NCBI RefSeq assembly: GCF_900142275.1
Contig: NZ_FRAI01000009.1
Coordinates: 1-64,000 of the forward strand
Reading direction: 5' to 3'
DNA length: 64,000 bases
Origin: Anaerobranca californiensis DSM 14826
GTDB lineage: Bacteria > Bacillota > Proteinivoracia > Proteinivoracales > Proteinivoracaceae
Below the pieces are notes generated by a model. The model was not told the DNA's origin. It ran no database searches and saw nothing but the letters and a program-made list of their open reading frames with translations. The position numbers were made by a program, and so were the translations under genes. Positions 38,250 through 46,807 of this stretch are shown one piece after another. Each line of letters opens with the position of its first letter. Within the stretch, counting starts at the first letter, position 1.

Positions 38250-39845
38250 TGCTATTGAAATAACCCGATCATAAGATTCTTTTGTATCATTAAAAAGGAT
38301 ATGACTTACATTAATCACAGTGATGTTTTCTAAAGCTAATAAAGTTTTTTCAATTTCCTTTGCTACTTTTTCATCAAGGCTAGCAAATGCTTCATCTAAA
38401 AAGATAATATCCTTATTAGCAAGAAGGCTTCTAGCAATAGCTATTCTGCTTTTTTCGCCACCGGAAATATTTTTACCGTTATCGTAAATCATTGTATCTA
38501 ATTTATTTGGCAATTCTTCTACAAACTGGGTAAGGCCTGCCCTTTGGATAGCTAAATTGATCTCTTCATCACTATAATCTTTATAAAGGGTCAAATTGTT
38601 TCTCAATGTATCTTCAAAGAGAAAAATTTGCTGCTCCACATTTGCAATAATATTGAAATAGCTCTCTTTAGTTATATCTTTTAAATCTAAATTATCAACA
38701 GTTATTACTCCTTTAGAAGGAAGAAAATATTTACGTAATAGTTTCAATAAAGTTGATTTTCCACCACCACTAGGGCCAACAATTAAGTATTTTCCACCTT
38801 TCTTAAATTTTAAGTTGATATTTTTTAAGATTAGTATGTCATCATATCCAAAGGAAACATCCTTTAATTCTATTCCTTCATTAAAAGAAGTAAGTTCAAT
38901 ATTCTCCTCATATTGATTATTATTCTTAAGTATTTTTTCCATATTTTCAAAGAGGGATTTTACGGAAAAGATTTTTGGAAGCCACTCCGATACTTGCATC
39001 AGAGGATGGATAATTTTTTCCATATTATTGATTATTAGAACAACGCCACCTGTAGTCATACGACCCTTAATAGCCATAAAGACTACTACACCGGCAATAC
39101 CGAAGAAAGAGAGATTTACAGTAAAGTTTTGGATTGCCAAGAAAAAAGTATATATTTTATCAATAATATAACCTTTATACTGAATATCTTTACTTTTGTT
39201 ATAGAAATTTTCCTTAACTTTAGAACTAAGATTATTGGCTTTAATTATTGAGAATGCTCCGAGAACTTCTTTAATATAGGAAGTATATCCTTCGAAAAGT
39301 TTAGACCTTTGAACTTGATGTCTTTGAAGAGGTTTACTCAAAAACATTGTTAAAATAGTACTAAATAAAGTAATGAAAATCGCTAACAACAAGGCAAAGG
39401 GGCTGACAGAGTAAATAACGATTACTGCAACTAGGAAAGAGATAACATTCATACAAATTTGGAATATCCCTTCAATATAATTATTTTCAATTATATTCAT
39501 ATCATTAGTCATCGCTGAAATATATAAACCATTATTATCCCTTTGAAATTCACTGATATTCTTTTTAAAAACCCTATCCATAAAGGTAAATTTAAGAGAG
39601 GACAGTGTTTTATATTTATACAAACCCTTTGCAAAGGATAAAGCGAGATTAATAGGTAACAACAAAATAGCTAATAAAACTAAAATTTTTGCTTCATTAA
39701 AAAATAGCATTTTATCTCCTGCCAATGCAGTATCAACGACCCTCATCATATAAATCGATATAAATCCTTCAACAGTAGAAGAAGCAGCACCGATTAAAAT
39801 AGCTAAAAACAAAAATGGCCATTTCCTTAATATTGATTTTTTCAT
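38232..39845 (-). CDS. ABC exporter half-transporter (second gene of pair)
   Basis: 537 residues: six transmembrane helices (about 1-290), then an ATPase domain with Walker A GPSGGGKSTLL, signature NISGGEKSR, Walker B IIFLDEAFASLDE and switch His in NVSH. It lacks an N-terminal C39 peptidase domain. Start ATG with AGGGGGAAATT. It overlaps the partner gene by 4 bases. Two non-identical half-transporters in tandem suggest a heterodimeric exporter for peptides, lipids or drugs; the substrate is not identifiable. Closing hairpin at 38219-38249. Confidence 0.88.
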   Translation of the reverse strand: MKKSILRKWPFLFLAILIGAASSTVEGFISIYMMRVVDTALAGDKMLFFNEAKILVLLAILLLPINLALSFAKGLYKYKTLSSLKFTFMDRVFKKNISEFQRDNNGLYISAMTNDMNIIENNYIEGIFQICMNVISFLVAVIVIYSVSPFALLLAIFITLFSTILTMFLSKPLQRHQVQRSKLFEGYTSYIKEVLGAFSIIKANNLSSKVKENFYNKSKDIQYKGYIIDKIYTFFLAIQNFTVNLSFFGIAGVVVFMAIKGRMTTGGVVLIINNMEKIIHPLMQVSEWLPKIFSVKSLFENMEKILKNNNQYEENIELTSFNEGIELKDVSFGYDDILILKNINLKFKKGGKYLIVGPSGGGKSTLLKLLRKYFLPSKGVITVDNLDLKDITKESYFNIIANVEQQIFLFEDTLRNNLTLYKDYSDEEINLAIQRAGLTQFVEELPNKLDTMIYDNGKNISGGEKSRIAIARSLLANKDIIFLDEAFASLDEKVAKEIEKTLLALENITVINVSHILFNDTKESYDRVISIAGGSVS

Positions 39846-41503
39846 ACGGCAATTTCCCCCTGAAAATATTCTTCACCGGTATACTTATTGATTTTCCCAT
39901 TGACTATTTCTAGTACATAGTCGTATTTTTCTGTTATTCCTTTATAGTAGCGATGGGAAATAGCTATAACGGTACTATCTAAAGAAAGAATAGTATTCTC
40001 AATACTTCTTCCTAATTCTTCATTTAAACTGGAAGTACCTTCATCGACAAACAAAATCTTTGAATCTTTAATAATCGCCCTTGCTATTGAGATTCGCTGT
40101 CTTTCACCACCGGACAAATTTTTGCCATTTTCTAAAATTGTTTCATTTAAACCTAAGCCCTTTTTACTTATAACATCTTTTAAACCTGCGGCATCAATAG
40201 CTTTAAGAATTTTTTCTTCATCATACTCTTTATAAAGGGTAATATTATTAATTATGGTATCCTCAAATAAGAAAACATCTTGATAGATAAAACCGACATT
40301 TTGGTTTAAACTATCTTCATTTATCTCTTTGTAATCGATACCATCAACGGTGATTTTTCCTTGATAATCATCATAAATTTTAGAAAGCAATTTAATAAGG
40401 GTAGACTTACCAGCTCCACTAGCACCTTTAATTAAGTATTTTTTTCCTTTTTCGATGGTAAAACTCACACCCCGAAAAACATCTTTACCTTCATAACTAA
40501 AATATAAATCTTTAACTTCAATCTTTGATTGGAAGGAGAAATCTTTATCTCCTGCAGGGATTTGAACCATATCCTCATCTGACTTAGTTATTTTATTGTA
40601 AATATTGACTGAAGATTTGAGTTCATTCAACAATGGTAATAAACGAACCATACTCCAAACGGAATTATTTGAAAGTTGAAACATAAATACCAGTCTAGTA
40701 AGGGACATATCAGAAGTATGGAGGTTTAACAAATACAATAATATAGAGACAACTACTAAATGTCCCATTAAGTTACTAAGCCTAACTTGCCCTTCAGTAA
40801 AAACAGTATAATTGTATTTCTTTTTTTCTAAATTTTTAATTTTAAGTAGTGTTTTTTGTAGGAATTTATCTTCTATATTGTTTAATTTTAAGATTTCTAA
40901 GCCATTAAAGGTATTGGAAATATCAATTGAAAACTCTTCGTTACTATTAGAAACCTCTTCTTGCAGTTCAACAGTTTTCTTCTCAAACAATTTAATAATC
41001 AAAAGTAAAAGTAGAGAAATAAATAGTATACCCATTGCAAACAAAAAGTCCATAAAGGCAAGGATGATTATTACAACAGCAAAAGTACCACCGGTATAAA
41101 TAACATTTATTAATTTTAGGAAAAAATTGTTTTCAAAGATATTAATATCATTGATTAAGTTAGATATATATGAGTCCTTTGATTTCATATTAAAGGTTTT
41201 ATAGGATGACTTAATAATTTTATCAAAAGCCTTTTCTCTAACATCTAACAAAGTATCCCGCATAAAAGAAATTCTCATAAAACGGGAGATAATATAAAGA
41301 ACAGAACCTAATGTAATGGAACCTATGGATATAAGTACAACCTTAGTGAAGTGTTCTACAGTGGCAATTTCAATACTTCCTATCATCAAAGCTAAAGCAA
41401 AATTTATTATTAACTGATCTACAATTGGTATCATGCAAGCTAGAAGGTATAAAGCAAATCTAAATCTTCTCTTTAATAAAAGTTCCTTCACAATTCTCAC
41501 CAT
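39842..41503 (-). CDS. ABC exporter half-transporter (first gene of pair)
   Basis: 553 residues with six transmembrane helices and an ATPase domain: Walker A GASGAGKSTLI, signature NLSGGERQR, Walker B ILFVDEGTSSLNE, switch His in AISH. The D-loop reads SLNE rather than the usual SALD. ATG at 41503 has no clear ribosome binding site; GTG at 41491 (MKELLLKRR) has GGTGAG in place and may be the true start. The two genes stand alone, leftward between rightward tRNA genes, with 270 AT-rich bases ahead. Confidence 0.87.
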   Translation of the reverse strand: MVRIVKELLLKRRFRFALYLLACMIPIVDQLIINFALALMIGSIEIATVEHFTKVVLISIGSITLGSVLYIISRFMRISFMRDTLLDVREKAFDKIIKSSYKTFNMKSKDSYISNLINDINIFENNFFLKLINVIYTGGTFAVVIIILAFMDFLFAMGILFISLLLLLIIKLFEKKTVELQEEVSNSNEEFSIDISNTFNGLEILKLNNIEDKFLQKTLLKIKNLEKKKYNYTVFTEGQVRLSNLMGHLVVVSILLYLLNLHTSDMSLTRLVFMFQLSNNSVWSMVRLLPLLNELKSSVNIYNKITKSDEDMVQIPAGDKDFSFQSKIEVKDLYFSYEGKDVFRGVSFTIEKGKKYLIKGASGAGKSTLIKLLSKIYDDYQGKITVDGIDYKEINEDSLNQNVGFIYQDVFLFEDTIINNITLYKEYDEEKILKAIDAAGLKDVISKKGLGLNETILENGKNLSGGERQRISIARAIIKDSKILFVDEGTSSLNEELGRSIENTILSLDSTVIAISHRYYKGITEKYDYVLEIVNGKINKYTGEEYFQGEIAV

Positions 41504-41715
41504 CCAATCTTTTAAAAATTTAATTACGAAATTAAATATTAAGAAGTTTAATTCAATTATACTAAAAATTTTAAAATAATCAAGAGATTTTTTAATAATT
41601 TTACTTATATATTCAATAATTTTAAGATATAAATTGAAATTGTTGAAGTGGTCAAATTAAATCCCCATTTAGCATACAAAGAGTAAAATTATTAATAATT
41701 AATTTTAAAAAAGTC

Positions 41716-41744
41716 TTGACTTAAAGATATAAAAAGTATATAAT
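41716..41744 (+). promoter_or_regulatory. Promoter of tRNA-Gly/tRNA-Met
   Basis: TTGACT (41716-41721), a 17-base spacer and TATAAT (41739-41744), 33 bases before tRNA-Gly. The rest of the 41504-41715 gap is AT-rich with no gene seen. Confidence 0.8.
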
Positions 41745-41776
41745 TTATATTGCTGTGAGTGATAAATATCTTTTAT

Positions 41777-41850
41777 GCGGGTGTAGCTCAATGGTAGAGC
41801 TCTAGCCTTCCAAGCTAGCTACGTGGGTTCGATTCCCATCACCCGCTCCA
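41777..41850 (+). tRNA. tRNA-Gly (TCC)
   Basis: 74 bases. Acceptor GCGGGTG/CACCCGC, anticodon stem CTAGC/GCTAG with loop CTTCCAA (anticodon TCC), T loop GTTCGATTC, encoded CCA. Confidence 0.96.
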
Positions 41851-41873
41851 ATTTTATTTTAATTAAAGAATAT

Positions 41874-41950
41874 GGCGGCATAGCTCAGTTGGCTAGAGCA
41901 TACGGTTCATACCCGTAGTGTCCGGGGTTCAAATCCCTGTGCCGCCACCA
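41874..41950 (+). tRNA. tRNA-Met (CAT), elongator
   Basis: 77 bases. Acceptor GGCGGCA/TGCCGCC, anticodon stem TACGG/CCGTA with loop TTCATAC, encoded CCA. The paired G1-C72 and overall similarity to the Bacillus elongator tRNA-Met argue against the initiator tRNA and against tRNA-Ile2. Confidence 0.94.
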
Positions 41951-41960
41951 ATAGGAAATT

Positions 41961-41990
41961 ACATCCCTTAAGGGATGTTTTTTATTTTTA
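41961..41990 (+). terminator. Terminator after tRNA-Met
   Basis: ACATCCC-TTAA-GGGATGT stem followed by TTTTTATTTTT. Confidence 0.85.
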
Positions 41991-42038
41991 TAACATAAAT
42001 GTATGTAAAGGGAATACATTTATATAGGGGGTGATATA

Positions 42039-42509
42039 ATGGCCGAGGAAATTTTAAAAAGGCTAACTTTACCTGTGAGGAAAAAAACGGAACGAATTTT
42101 AAAACTTAATGAAGAAAAAAAGGAAATTAGTAATAAAATATTTATCTCTGGAATTCTCTTATTTATATCATCTATATACATAATTTTAAACAGCATGATA
42201 TATTTTAATGCCCTAGTCCCATTGTATGTCTTTGGATACATCGAACCCATTAGGGGATTAAAAATATTAGATAAATTTTTTTTGATAACTTTAATTTGTA
42301 TTAGTACCTATTTATATTTTATAAGCCAAAAAAATAAAAGTATAATCAATCAATTTGAAAACCTAAGGATAAGTTTAATGAAAGATATAGGAACCTCTTT
42401 TTGCCTTTGTGATTTTGAATGTAAATGTAAAGATTACTTTGGTGGAAGAGATATTAAAGAAATATACCTAGAAATGATGGAGGGAGAGGGAATAGATTTA
42501 ATAATCTAA
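42039..42509 (+). CDS. Unknown two-helix membrane protein with Cys-rich tail
   Basis: 156 residues, family not recognised. A basic N-terminal helix (LPVRKKTERILKLNEEKKE) precedes two transmembrane segments (about 32-58 and 82-100), both ends being cytoplasmic by the positive-inside rule. The C-terminal tail carries four closely spaced cysteines in FCLCDFECKCKDYF, a possible metal site. Good ribosome binding site TAGGGGGTGA. Flanked by terminators on both sides, so it is monocistronic. Confidence 0.7.
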   Translation: MAEEILKRLTLPVRKKTERILKLNEEKKEISNKIFISGILLFISSIYIILNSMIYFNALVPLYVFGYIEPIRGLKILDKFFLITLICISTYLYFISQKNKSIINQFENLRISLMKDIGTSFCLCDFECKCKDYFGGRDIKEIYLEMMEGEGIDLII

Positions 42510-42518
42510 AATTAAAAT

Positions 42519-42557
42519 AAAAAGAGTCCCTAAAATCTAGAAGGGACTTTTATTTTT
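42519..42557 (+). terminator. Terminator upstream of rnhA
   Basis: AAAAGAGTCCCT pairs with AGGGACTTTT around a 10-base loop, followed by ATTTTT. Confidence 0.8.
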
Positions 42558-42605
42558 CGCAAAAAATGGTAAAATATATTTAAAATAAACAAAGGGGAGG
42601 TTTAA

Positions 42606-43097
42606 ATGAAAAAGGTTTATATATATACCGATGGAGCATGTTCTGGAAATCCTGGACCTGGAGGATATGGAACAATATTAAAGTATAATCAACATATCAA
42701 AGAATTATCAGAAGGATACAAACTCACTACTAATAACCGAATGGAGCTACTGGCAGTTATTAAGGGATTAGAAGCTTTAAAAGAACCTTGTGAAGTAACT
42801 ATTTACTCAGATTCTAAATACATAGTAGATGCCATAAATCAAAAATGGGTATATAAATGGAAAAACCAAGGATGGATGCGAAACAGTAAAGAAAAGGCTT
42901 TAAATTCTGACCTTTGGGAAAGACTTTTACAATTGATGGAACCCCATAAAACCCAATTTCTCTGGGTAAAAGGTCACTCAGGTCATCCTGAAAATGAAAG
43001 ATGTGATTTTTTAGCTACAGAAGCCATTAAAAAACCACACCTTTTAGATGATGAAGAATTTATGAAAGAAAGATCTGTGGAAGACGGTTTATTTTAA
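42606..43097 (+). CDS. rnhA: Ribonuclease HI
   Basis: Cleaves RNA in RNA-DNA hybrids. All catalytic residues are visible: D9 in YTDGACSGNPGPGG, E47 in NRMELLA, D69 in YSDS, H124 in KGHSGH and D134. 163 residues, including a short C-terminal extension (KERSVEDGLF) past the core. ATG after AAGGGGAGG. The 3' end overlaps a leftward gene remnant by 9 bases. Confidence 0.96.
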   Translation: MKKVYIYTDGACSGNPGPGGYGTILKYNQHIKELSEGYKLTTNNRMELLAVIKGLEALKEPCEVTIYSDSKYIVDAINQKWVYKWKNQGWMRNSKEKALNSDLWERLLQLMEPHKTQFLWVKGHSGHPENERCDFLATEAIKKPHLLDDEEFMKERSVEDGLF

Positions 43098-43246
43098 ACC
43101 TAATTTTCTTTCAAAATCTTTTACCATATTAGTATATTTTAAAATAGCCTCTTGACTAGTTTCCCTGTTTTCATATTCTTCTACCATTTCATGAAACTTT
43201 TCTAAAGTTTCAGGCTTAAGTTGTTTTTCTGCGAATCTTCTATTTT
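43089..43246 (-). pseudogene. Leftward gene remnant lacking a start
   Basis: On the minus strand a frame of about 50 codons reads RRFAEKQLKPETLEKFHEMV, then EEYENRETSQEAILKYTNMV and KDFERKLGLK before TAA (complement 43089-43091). The composition is protein-like, a helical charged domain. No ATG, GTG or TTG begins it: two in-frame TAA codons lie just upstream at about 43250. Only an internal ATG would give 32 residues. It is most likely the tail of a decayed gene; chance is possible. Confidence 0.35.
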
Positions 43247-43340
43247 TATTTTATTATACACCTTATTTTCTTTTTCTATTATGATATTTATCACAATTTT
43301 ACCTTTGATAAATAAAAAAACTTATTGAGGAGGAGTTTAA

Positions 43341-44585
43341 ATGGATTATTTAGAAAAAACCCTTTACAATTATGAAACTTATGTAAATCCTGCCATGGCT
43401 AGGCTATTTCGCTTTATGGGTCTGGCCACTATCGAAGAAAAAGCTGAAGGAATATACATAATAGACAATAATGGTAAAAAATACATAGATTGTATCGGTG
43501 GGTATGGGTCTATTAACTTAGGCCATTGTAACAGAGAAGTTATTGATGCATGTAAAGAACAGATGGACAAAATGCCCCTATCTTCTAAAGTCCTCATCAA
43601 CTCAAAACTTGCAGAACTTTGTGCATTACTTGGGGAAATTACTCCAGAAGGCTTGCAATACTCCTTTATTTGCAACAGTGGTGCAGAAGCGGTGGAAGGG
43701 GCTTTAAAATTAGCTAAAATAGCTACTGGAAAAAGTGAAATTATTGCAACAAAAGGTGGTTTTCATGGAAAAACCTTAGGCTCTTTAAGTGCTACCGGTA
43801 GAGAACTTTTTAGAAAACCCTTTGAACCTCTCTTGCCAGGTTTTAAACACGTGCCCTTTGGTGATTTAAAGGCTATAGAAGAAGCTATAACCCCAGATAC
43901 TGCAGCGGTAATCATTGAAATCATTCAAGGAGAAGGGGGAGTTATTGTACCACCTGAAGGATATATTGTTGGTTTAAGGGAATTATGTACCCAAAAAGGA
44001 GTATTATTGATAGTAGATGAGGTACAAACAGGGATGGGTAGAACAGGAAAAATGTTTGCTTGCGAACATTTTAATATAACTCCCGATATCCTTTGCCTTG
44101 CCAAGGCATTAGGGGGAGGGGTAATGCCAATAGGTGCCTTTATTTCTACTGAGAAACTGTGGGAAAAATTCATTGAAGCTCCTCTACTACATACATCTAC
44201 CTTTGGAGGTAACCCACTAGCCTGTACAGCAGCTATTAAAACAATTGAAATACTCAAACGGGATAATATCGTAGAAAAGGTTTGGGAAAAAGGCCAATAT
44301 TTTATCAACAGACTTTTAAAACTCCAAGAAAAATATCCTAATGTTATTAAAGAAGTTAGGGGAATGGGACTCCTCATTGGTTTAGAATTTAGTAAAGAAG
44401 GTATTGGTGGTATGCTGATGTCAGAAGTTATTGATAGGGGGCTTTTAGTAGCTTATACTTTAAATAACGAAAAGATTATCCGGATTGAGCCACCATTAAT
44501 TATAACTAAAGAGGAAATAGACAAAGTAGTGGAGATTTTAGATGAGGCTTTTGCCACTGTAGCGATGTTTGTGGAAGAACTATAG
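43341..44585 (+). CDS. Class III aminotransferase (putrescine/ornithine type)
   Basis: PLP-dependent aminotransferase of 414 residues. Visible motifs: SGAEAVEGALKLA, GGFHGKTLGSLSATG, IIEIIQGEGGV, LIVDEVQTGMGRTG with the PLP Asp, and CLAKALGGGVMPIGA with the Schiff-base Lys. It is closest by layout to putrescine aminotransferase or acetylornithine-type enzymes. The next gene codes for a START-like protein, an arrangement not explained by arginine or polyamine pathways. Ribosome binding site GAGGAGGAG. Confidence 0.88.
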   Translation: MDYLEKTLYNYETYVNPAMARLFRFMGLATIEEKAEGIYIIDNNGKKYIDCIGGYGSINLGHCNREVIDACKEQMDKMPLSSKVLINSKLAELCALLGEITPEGLQYSFICNSGAEAVEGALKLAKIATGKSEIIATKGGFHGKTLGSLSATGRELFRKPFEPLLPGFKHVPFGDLKAIEEAITPDTAAVIIEIIQGEGGVIVPPEGYIVGLRELCTQKGVLLIVDEVQTGMGRTGKMFACEHFNITPDILCLAKALGGGVMPIGAFISTEKLWEKFIEAPLLHTSTFGGNPLACTAAIKTIEILKRDNIVEKVWEKGQYFINRLLKLQEKYPNVIKEVRGMGLLIGLEFSKEGIGGMLMSEVIDRGLLVAYTLNNEKIIRIEPPLIITKEEIDKVVEILDEAFATVAMFVEEL

Positions 44586-44605
44586 AGTTTAGGAGGGATA
44601 AAAAA

Positions 44606-45040
44606 ATGCCATTTGTAGAAACTAGTATTACAATTAAAGGAAATATAGAGGAGATTTATCCAATAGTCAAAGATATGGAAAGCTATCCTAATTTCATGGA
44701 AAGTGTGAAATCAGTTAAGGTAATAGAAAGGGTAGGCAATACTACATTAACGAAATGGGAAACAGAACTTAAAGGAAAACCATTCAATTGGGTGGAAAAG
44801 GATACCTTTTATGATGAAGAATACAAAATCGAATATCAATTGGTTTCGGGAGATTTAAAGAAATTTGAAGGTCAATGGACATTAACACAGACAGAAAATG
44901 GGGTAGAAATCCACTTAACTGTAGACTTTGAATTTGGTGTTCCAATGATAGCTTCACTACTGAATCCTATAGCTAAATTGATCATTAAACAAAATTGTGA
45001 TTCTATGCTTGCCGCCATTAAACAACAAATAGAAGGTTAA
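44606..45040 (+). CDS. START-like (SRPBCC) lipid/polyketide-cyclase family protein
   Basis: 144 residues with the helix-grip fold pattern: an N-terminal strand with SITIKGNIEEIYPIVKDMESYPNFM, a central DTFYDEEYKIEYQLVSGDL, and a long C-terminal amphipathic helix. It resembles coenzyme-Q-binding/polyketide cyclase-like proteins of about this size. Ligand unknown. It starts 20 bases after the aminotransferase behind TAGGAGGG, so the two form an operon. Confidence 0.85.
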   Translation: MPFVETSITIKGNIEEIYPIVKDMESYPNFMESVKSVKVIERVGNTTLTKWETELKGKPFNWVEKDTFYDEEYKIEYQLVSGDLKKFEGQWTLTQTENGVEIHLTVDFEFGVPMIASLLNPIAKLIIKQNCDSMLAAIKQQIEG

Positions 45041-45109
45041 GTTTGTCTTAAACTGTCGGAAAAAATAAAAAAATTTGTATTGCCCAGAAAAAGAGGGATG
45101 GTGATTGTT

Positions 45110-45508
45110 ATGGAGAAAACCTTTGTGATGATCAAACCCGATGGTGTCAAAAGGGGACTTGTTGGAGAAATAATAAAGAGGTTTGAAAGAAAAGGTTATA
45201 TCATTAAAGAACTGAAAATGATGACTATACCAGAAGACAAAGCTAAAGAACATTATAGACAGCACCAACAAAAACCTTTTTTTGATCAGTTAATTCAATA
45301 TATTACCTCAGGGCCAGTAGTAGGGATGATCTTAGAGGGAGAAGATTGTATTTCAGGGGTACGGACCATTGTTGGCAGTACTGACCCAGCAAAAGCTGCT
45401 CCTGGTACCATTAGGGCAGATTATGCCACTAACATCCGTTACAATGTTATCCATGCCTCTGACTCCCCAGAAAGTGCCCAGCGGGAAATAGATTTATTTT
45501 TCAATTAG
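45110..45508 (+). CDS. ndk: Nucleoside-diphosphate kinase
   Basis: Transfers the terminal phosphate of ATP to NDPs. The start MEKTFVMIKPDGVKRG is canonical and the phosphohistidine is in NVIHASDSPE. ATG 45110 with GGTGATT upstream is used because the frame upstream to 45080 would add an untypical MPRKRGMVIV. 132 residues, a normal length. Confidence 0.95.
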   Translation: MEKTFVMIKPDGVKRGLVGEIIKRFERKGYIIKELKMMTIPEDKAKEHYRQHQQKPFFDQLIQYITSGPVVGMILEGEDCISGVRTIVGSTDPAKAAPGTIRADYATNIRYNVIHASDSPESAQREIDLFFN

Positions 45509-45575
45509 TATATTAGCAGGAATTCCTGTTATTTTGCCGAATTAGATATTAAACAAAATAACAGGAGGAGTACCA

Positions 45576-46352
45576 ATGTTATCAGAACAAAAATATGGAG
45601 AATTCTTAGAAAAAATCTACAAAAAAACAGGACTAAATCTTAACCATTACAAAGAAAAGCAGATGAAAAGAAGGATTGATTCACTAGTTCAAAAGTACAA
45701 TAAAAATACTTATGAAGATTACTATAATTTAATTTCAGGAAACAGGGAACTTTTCGATGAGTTCATGGATAAAGTGACTATAAATGTCTCGGAGTTTTTC
45801 CGCAACCCAGACAGATGGGAAGTTTTAAAGAAAGAGATAATTCCCATCTTGCGACAATATAATAAAGGGAAGCTGAAGGTATGGAGTGCAGCCTGTTCTA
45901 CCGGTCAAGAACCATACTCCCTAGCCATGCTTTTAACTAATTTAGAGATTCCCCACGAAATCTTAGCGACAGACTTAGACAAAAAAGTTTTAAGTAAAGC
46001 TAAAGAAGGGAAATATGATCTTAAAGAACTTTCCGGTATACCTGAAATTTACCACCAATATTTAATTAAAGAAAAAGACCAATTTAGAATTAATCCCAGT
46101 ATTAAAACTAATATCACTTTTAAAGAACATAACCTCTTAACTAGTGATTATCCAAAGGGATTTGATTTAATCCTTTGTAGAAATGTCTTAATTTATTTTA
46201 AAGAAGAAATTAAAAAAGAAATTTATAGTCAATTTAATCAATCGTTAAACAGAGGGGGAGTATTATTTGTAGGAAGTACAGAACAAATTTTCTTCCCACA
46301 AAAATTAGGGTTTAAATCAATACAAACTTTTTTTTATCAAAAAATAGAATAA
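45576..46352 (+). CDS. cheR: Chemotaxis-type protein-glutamate methyltransferase (CheR)
   Basis: 258 residues with CheR N-terminal helices (NLNHYKEKQMKRRIDSL), the SAM site WSAACSTGQEPYSLAM, and ILATDLDKKVL and LILCRNVLIYF. CheR methylates chemoreceptor glutamates. No other chemotaxis or flagellar gene is nearby, so it is an orphan copy and may serve a chemotaxis system elsewhere. Ribosome binding site AGGAGGAG. Confidence 0.92.
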   Translation: MLSEQKYGEFLEKIYKKTGLNLNHYKEKQMKRRIDSLVQKYNKNTYEDYYNLISGNRELFDEFMDKVTINVSEFFRNPDRWEVLKKEIIPILRQYNKGKLKVWSAACSTGQEPYSLAMLLTNLEIPHEILATDLDKKVLSKAKEGKYDLKELSGIPEIYHQYLIKEKDQFRINPSIKTNITFKEHNLLTSDYPKGFDLILCRNVLIYFKEEIKKEIYSQFNQSLNRGGVLFVGSTEQIFFPQKLGFKSIQTFFYQKIE

Positions 46353-46377
46353 AAAAACCACCTAACAAGGTGGGATG

Positions 46378-46406
46378 AATGGTGTTGGTGTTGTATCAAC
46401 ACCATT
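46378..46406 (+). terminator. Hairpin after cheR
   Basis: AATGGTGTTG pairs with CAACACCATT around a 9-base loop, with a smaller hairpin (CCACCT/AGGTGG) just ahead. The T-run is poor, so termination strength is uncertain. Confidence 0.45.
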
Positions 46407-46423
46407 TAATTAATTTATTAAAT

Positions 46424-46448
46424 AAAAAAAGACCTTAATTTAGGTCTT
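46424..46448 (-). terminator. Terminator of the leftward tRNA cluster
   Basis: On the minus strand AAGACCTAAATTAAGGTCTT is a hairpin followed by a run of T residues (the A-run at 46424-46430). It closes the six-tRNA transcript. Confidence 0.8.
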
Positions 46449-46458
46449 GGATTCAAAA

Positions 46459-46534
46459 TGGTGAGCCATCCGCGACTCGAACGCGGGACACCCTGATTAA
46501 AAGTCAGGTGCTCTACCGACTGAGCTAATGGCTC
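46459..46534 (-). tRNA. tRNA-Lys (TTT)
   Basis: Acceptor GAGCCAT/ATGGCTC, anticodon stem CCTGA/TCAGG with loop CTTTTAA, encoded CCA. Last gene of the leftward tRNA cluster. Confidence 0.96.
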
Positions 46535-46538
46535 ATAG

Positions 46539-46614
46539 TGGCTGGGGTAGTAGGACTCGAACCTACGAATGCGGGAGTCAAAGTCCCGTGCCTTACCGAC
46601 TTGGCTATACCCCA
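46539..46614 (-). tRNA. tRNA-Gln (TTG)
   Basis: Acceptor TGGGGTA/TACCCCA, anticodon stem CGGGA/TCCCG with loop CTTTGAC (anticodon TTG), discriminator G, encoded CCA. Confidence 0.96.
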
Positions 46615-46622
46615 AAATTAAA

Positions 46623-46708
46623 TGGTGGAGAGGACTGGATTCGAACCAGTGAAGGCGGAGCCAGCAGATTTACAGTCTGCCCCCTTTGGCCAACTCGGGA
46701 ACCTCTCC
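46623..46708 (-). tRNA. tRNA-Tyr (GTA)
   Basis: 86 bases with the long variable arm of class II tRNAs. Acceptor GGAGAGG/CCTCTCC, anticodon stem GCAGA/TCTGC with loop CTGTAAA, encoded CCA. Confidence 0.95.
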
Positions 46709-46721
46709 ATGTTAAGAAAAA

Positions 46722-46797
46722 TGGAGCCGACGATGGGACTCGAACCCGCAACCTGCTGATTACAAGTCAGCTGCTCTGCCAATTGAGCTACGTCGGC
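46722..46797 (-). tRNA. tRNA-Thr (TGT)
   Basis: Acceptor GCCGACG/CGTCGGC, anticodon stem GCTGA/TCAGC with loop CTTGTAA, encoded CCA. Confidence 0.96.
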
Positions 46798-46807
46798 ATA
46801 TTTAAAG

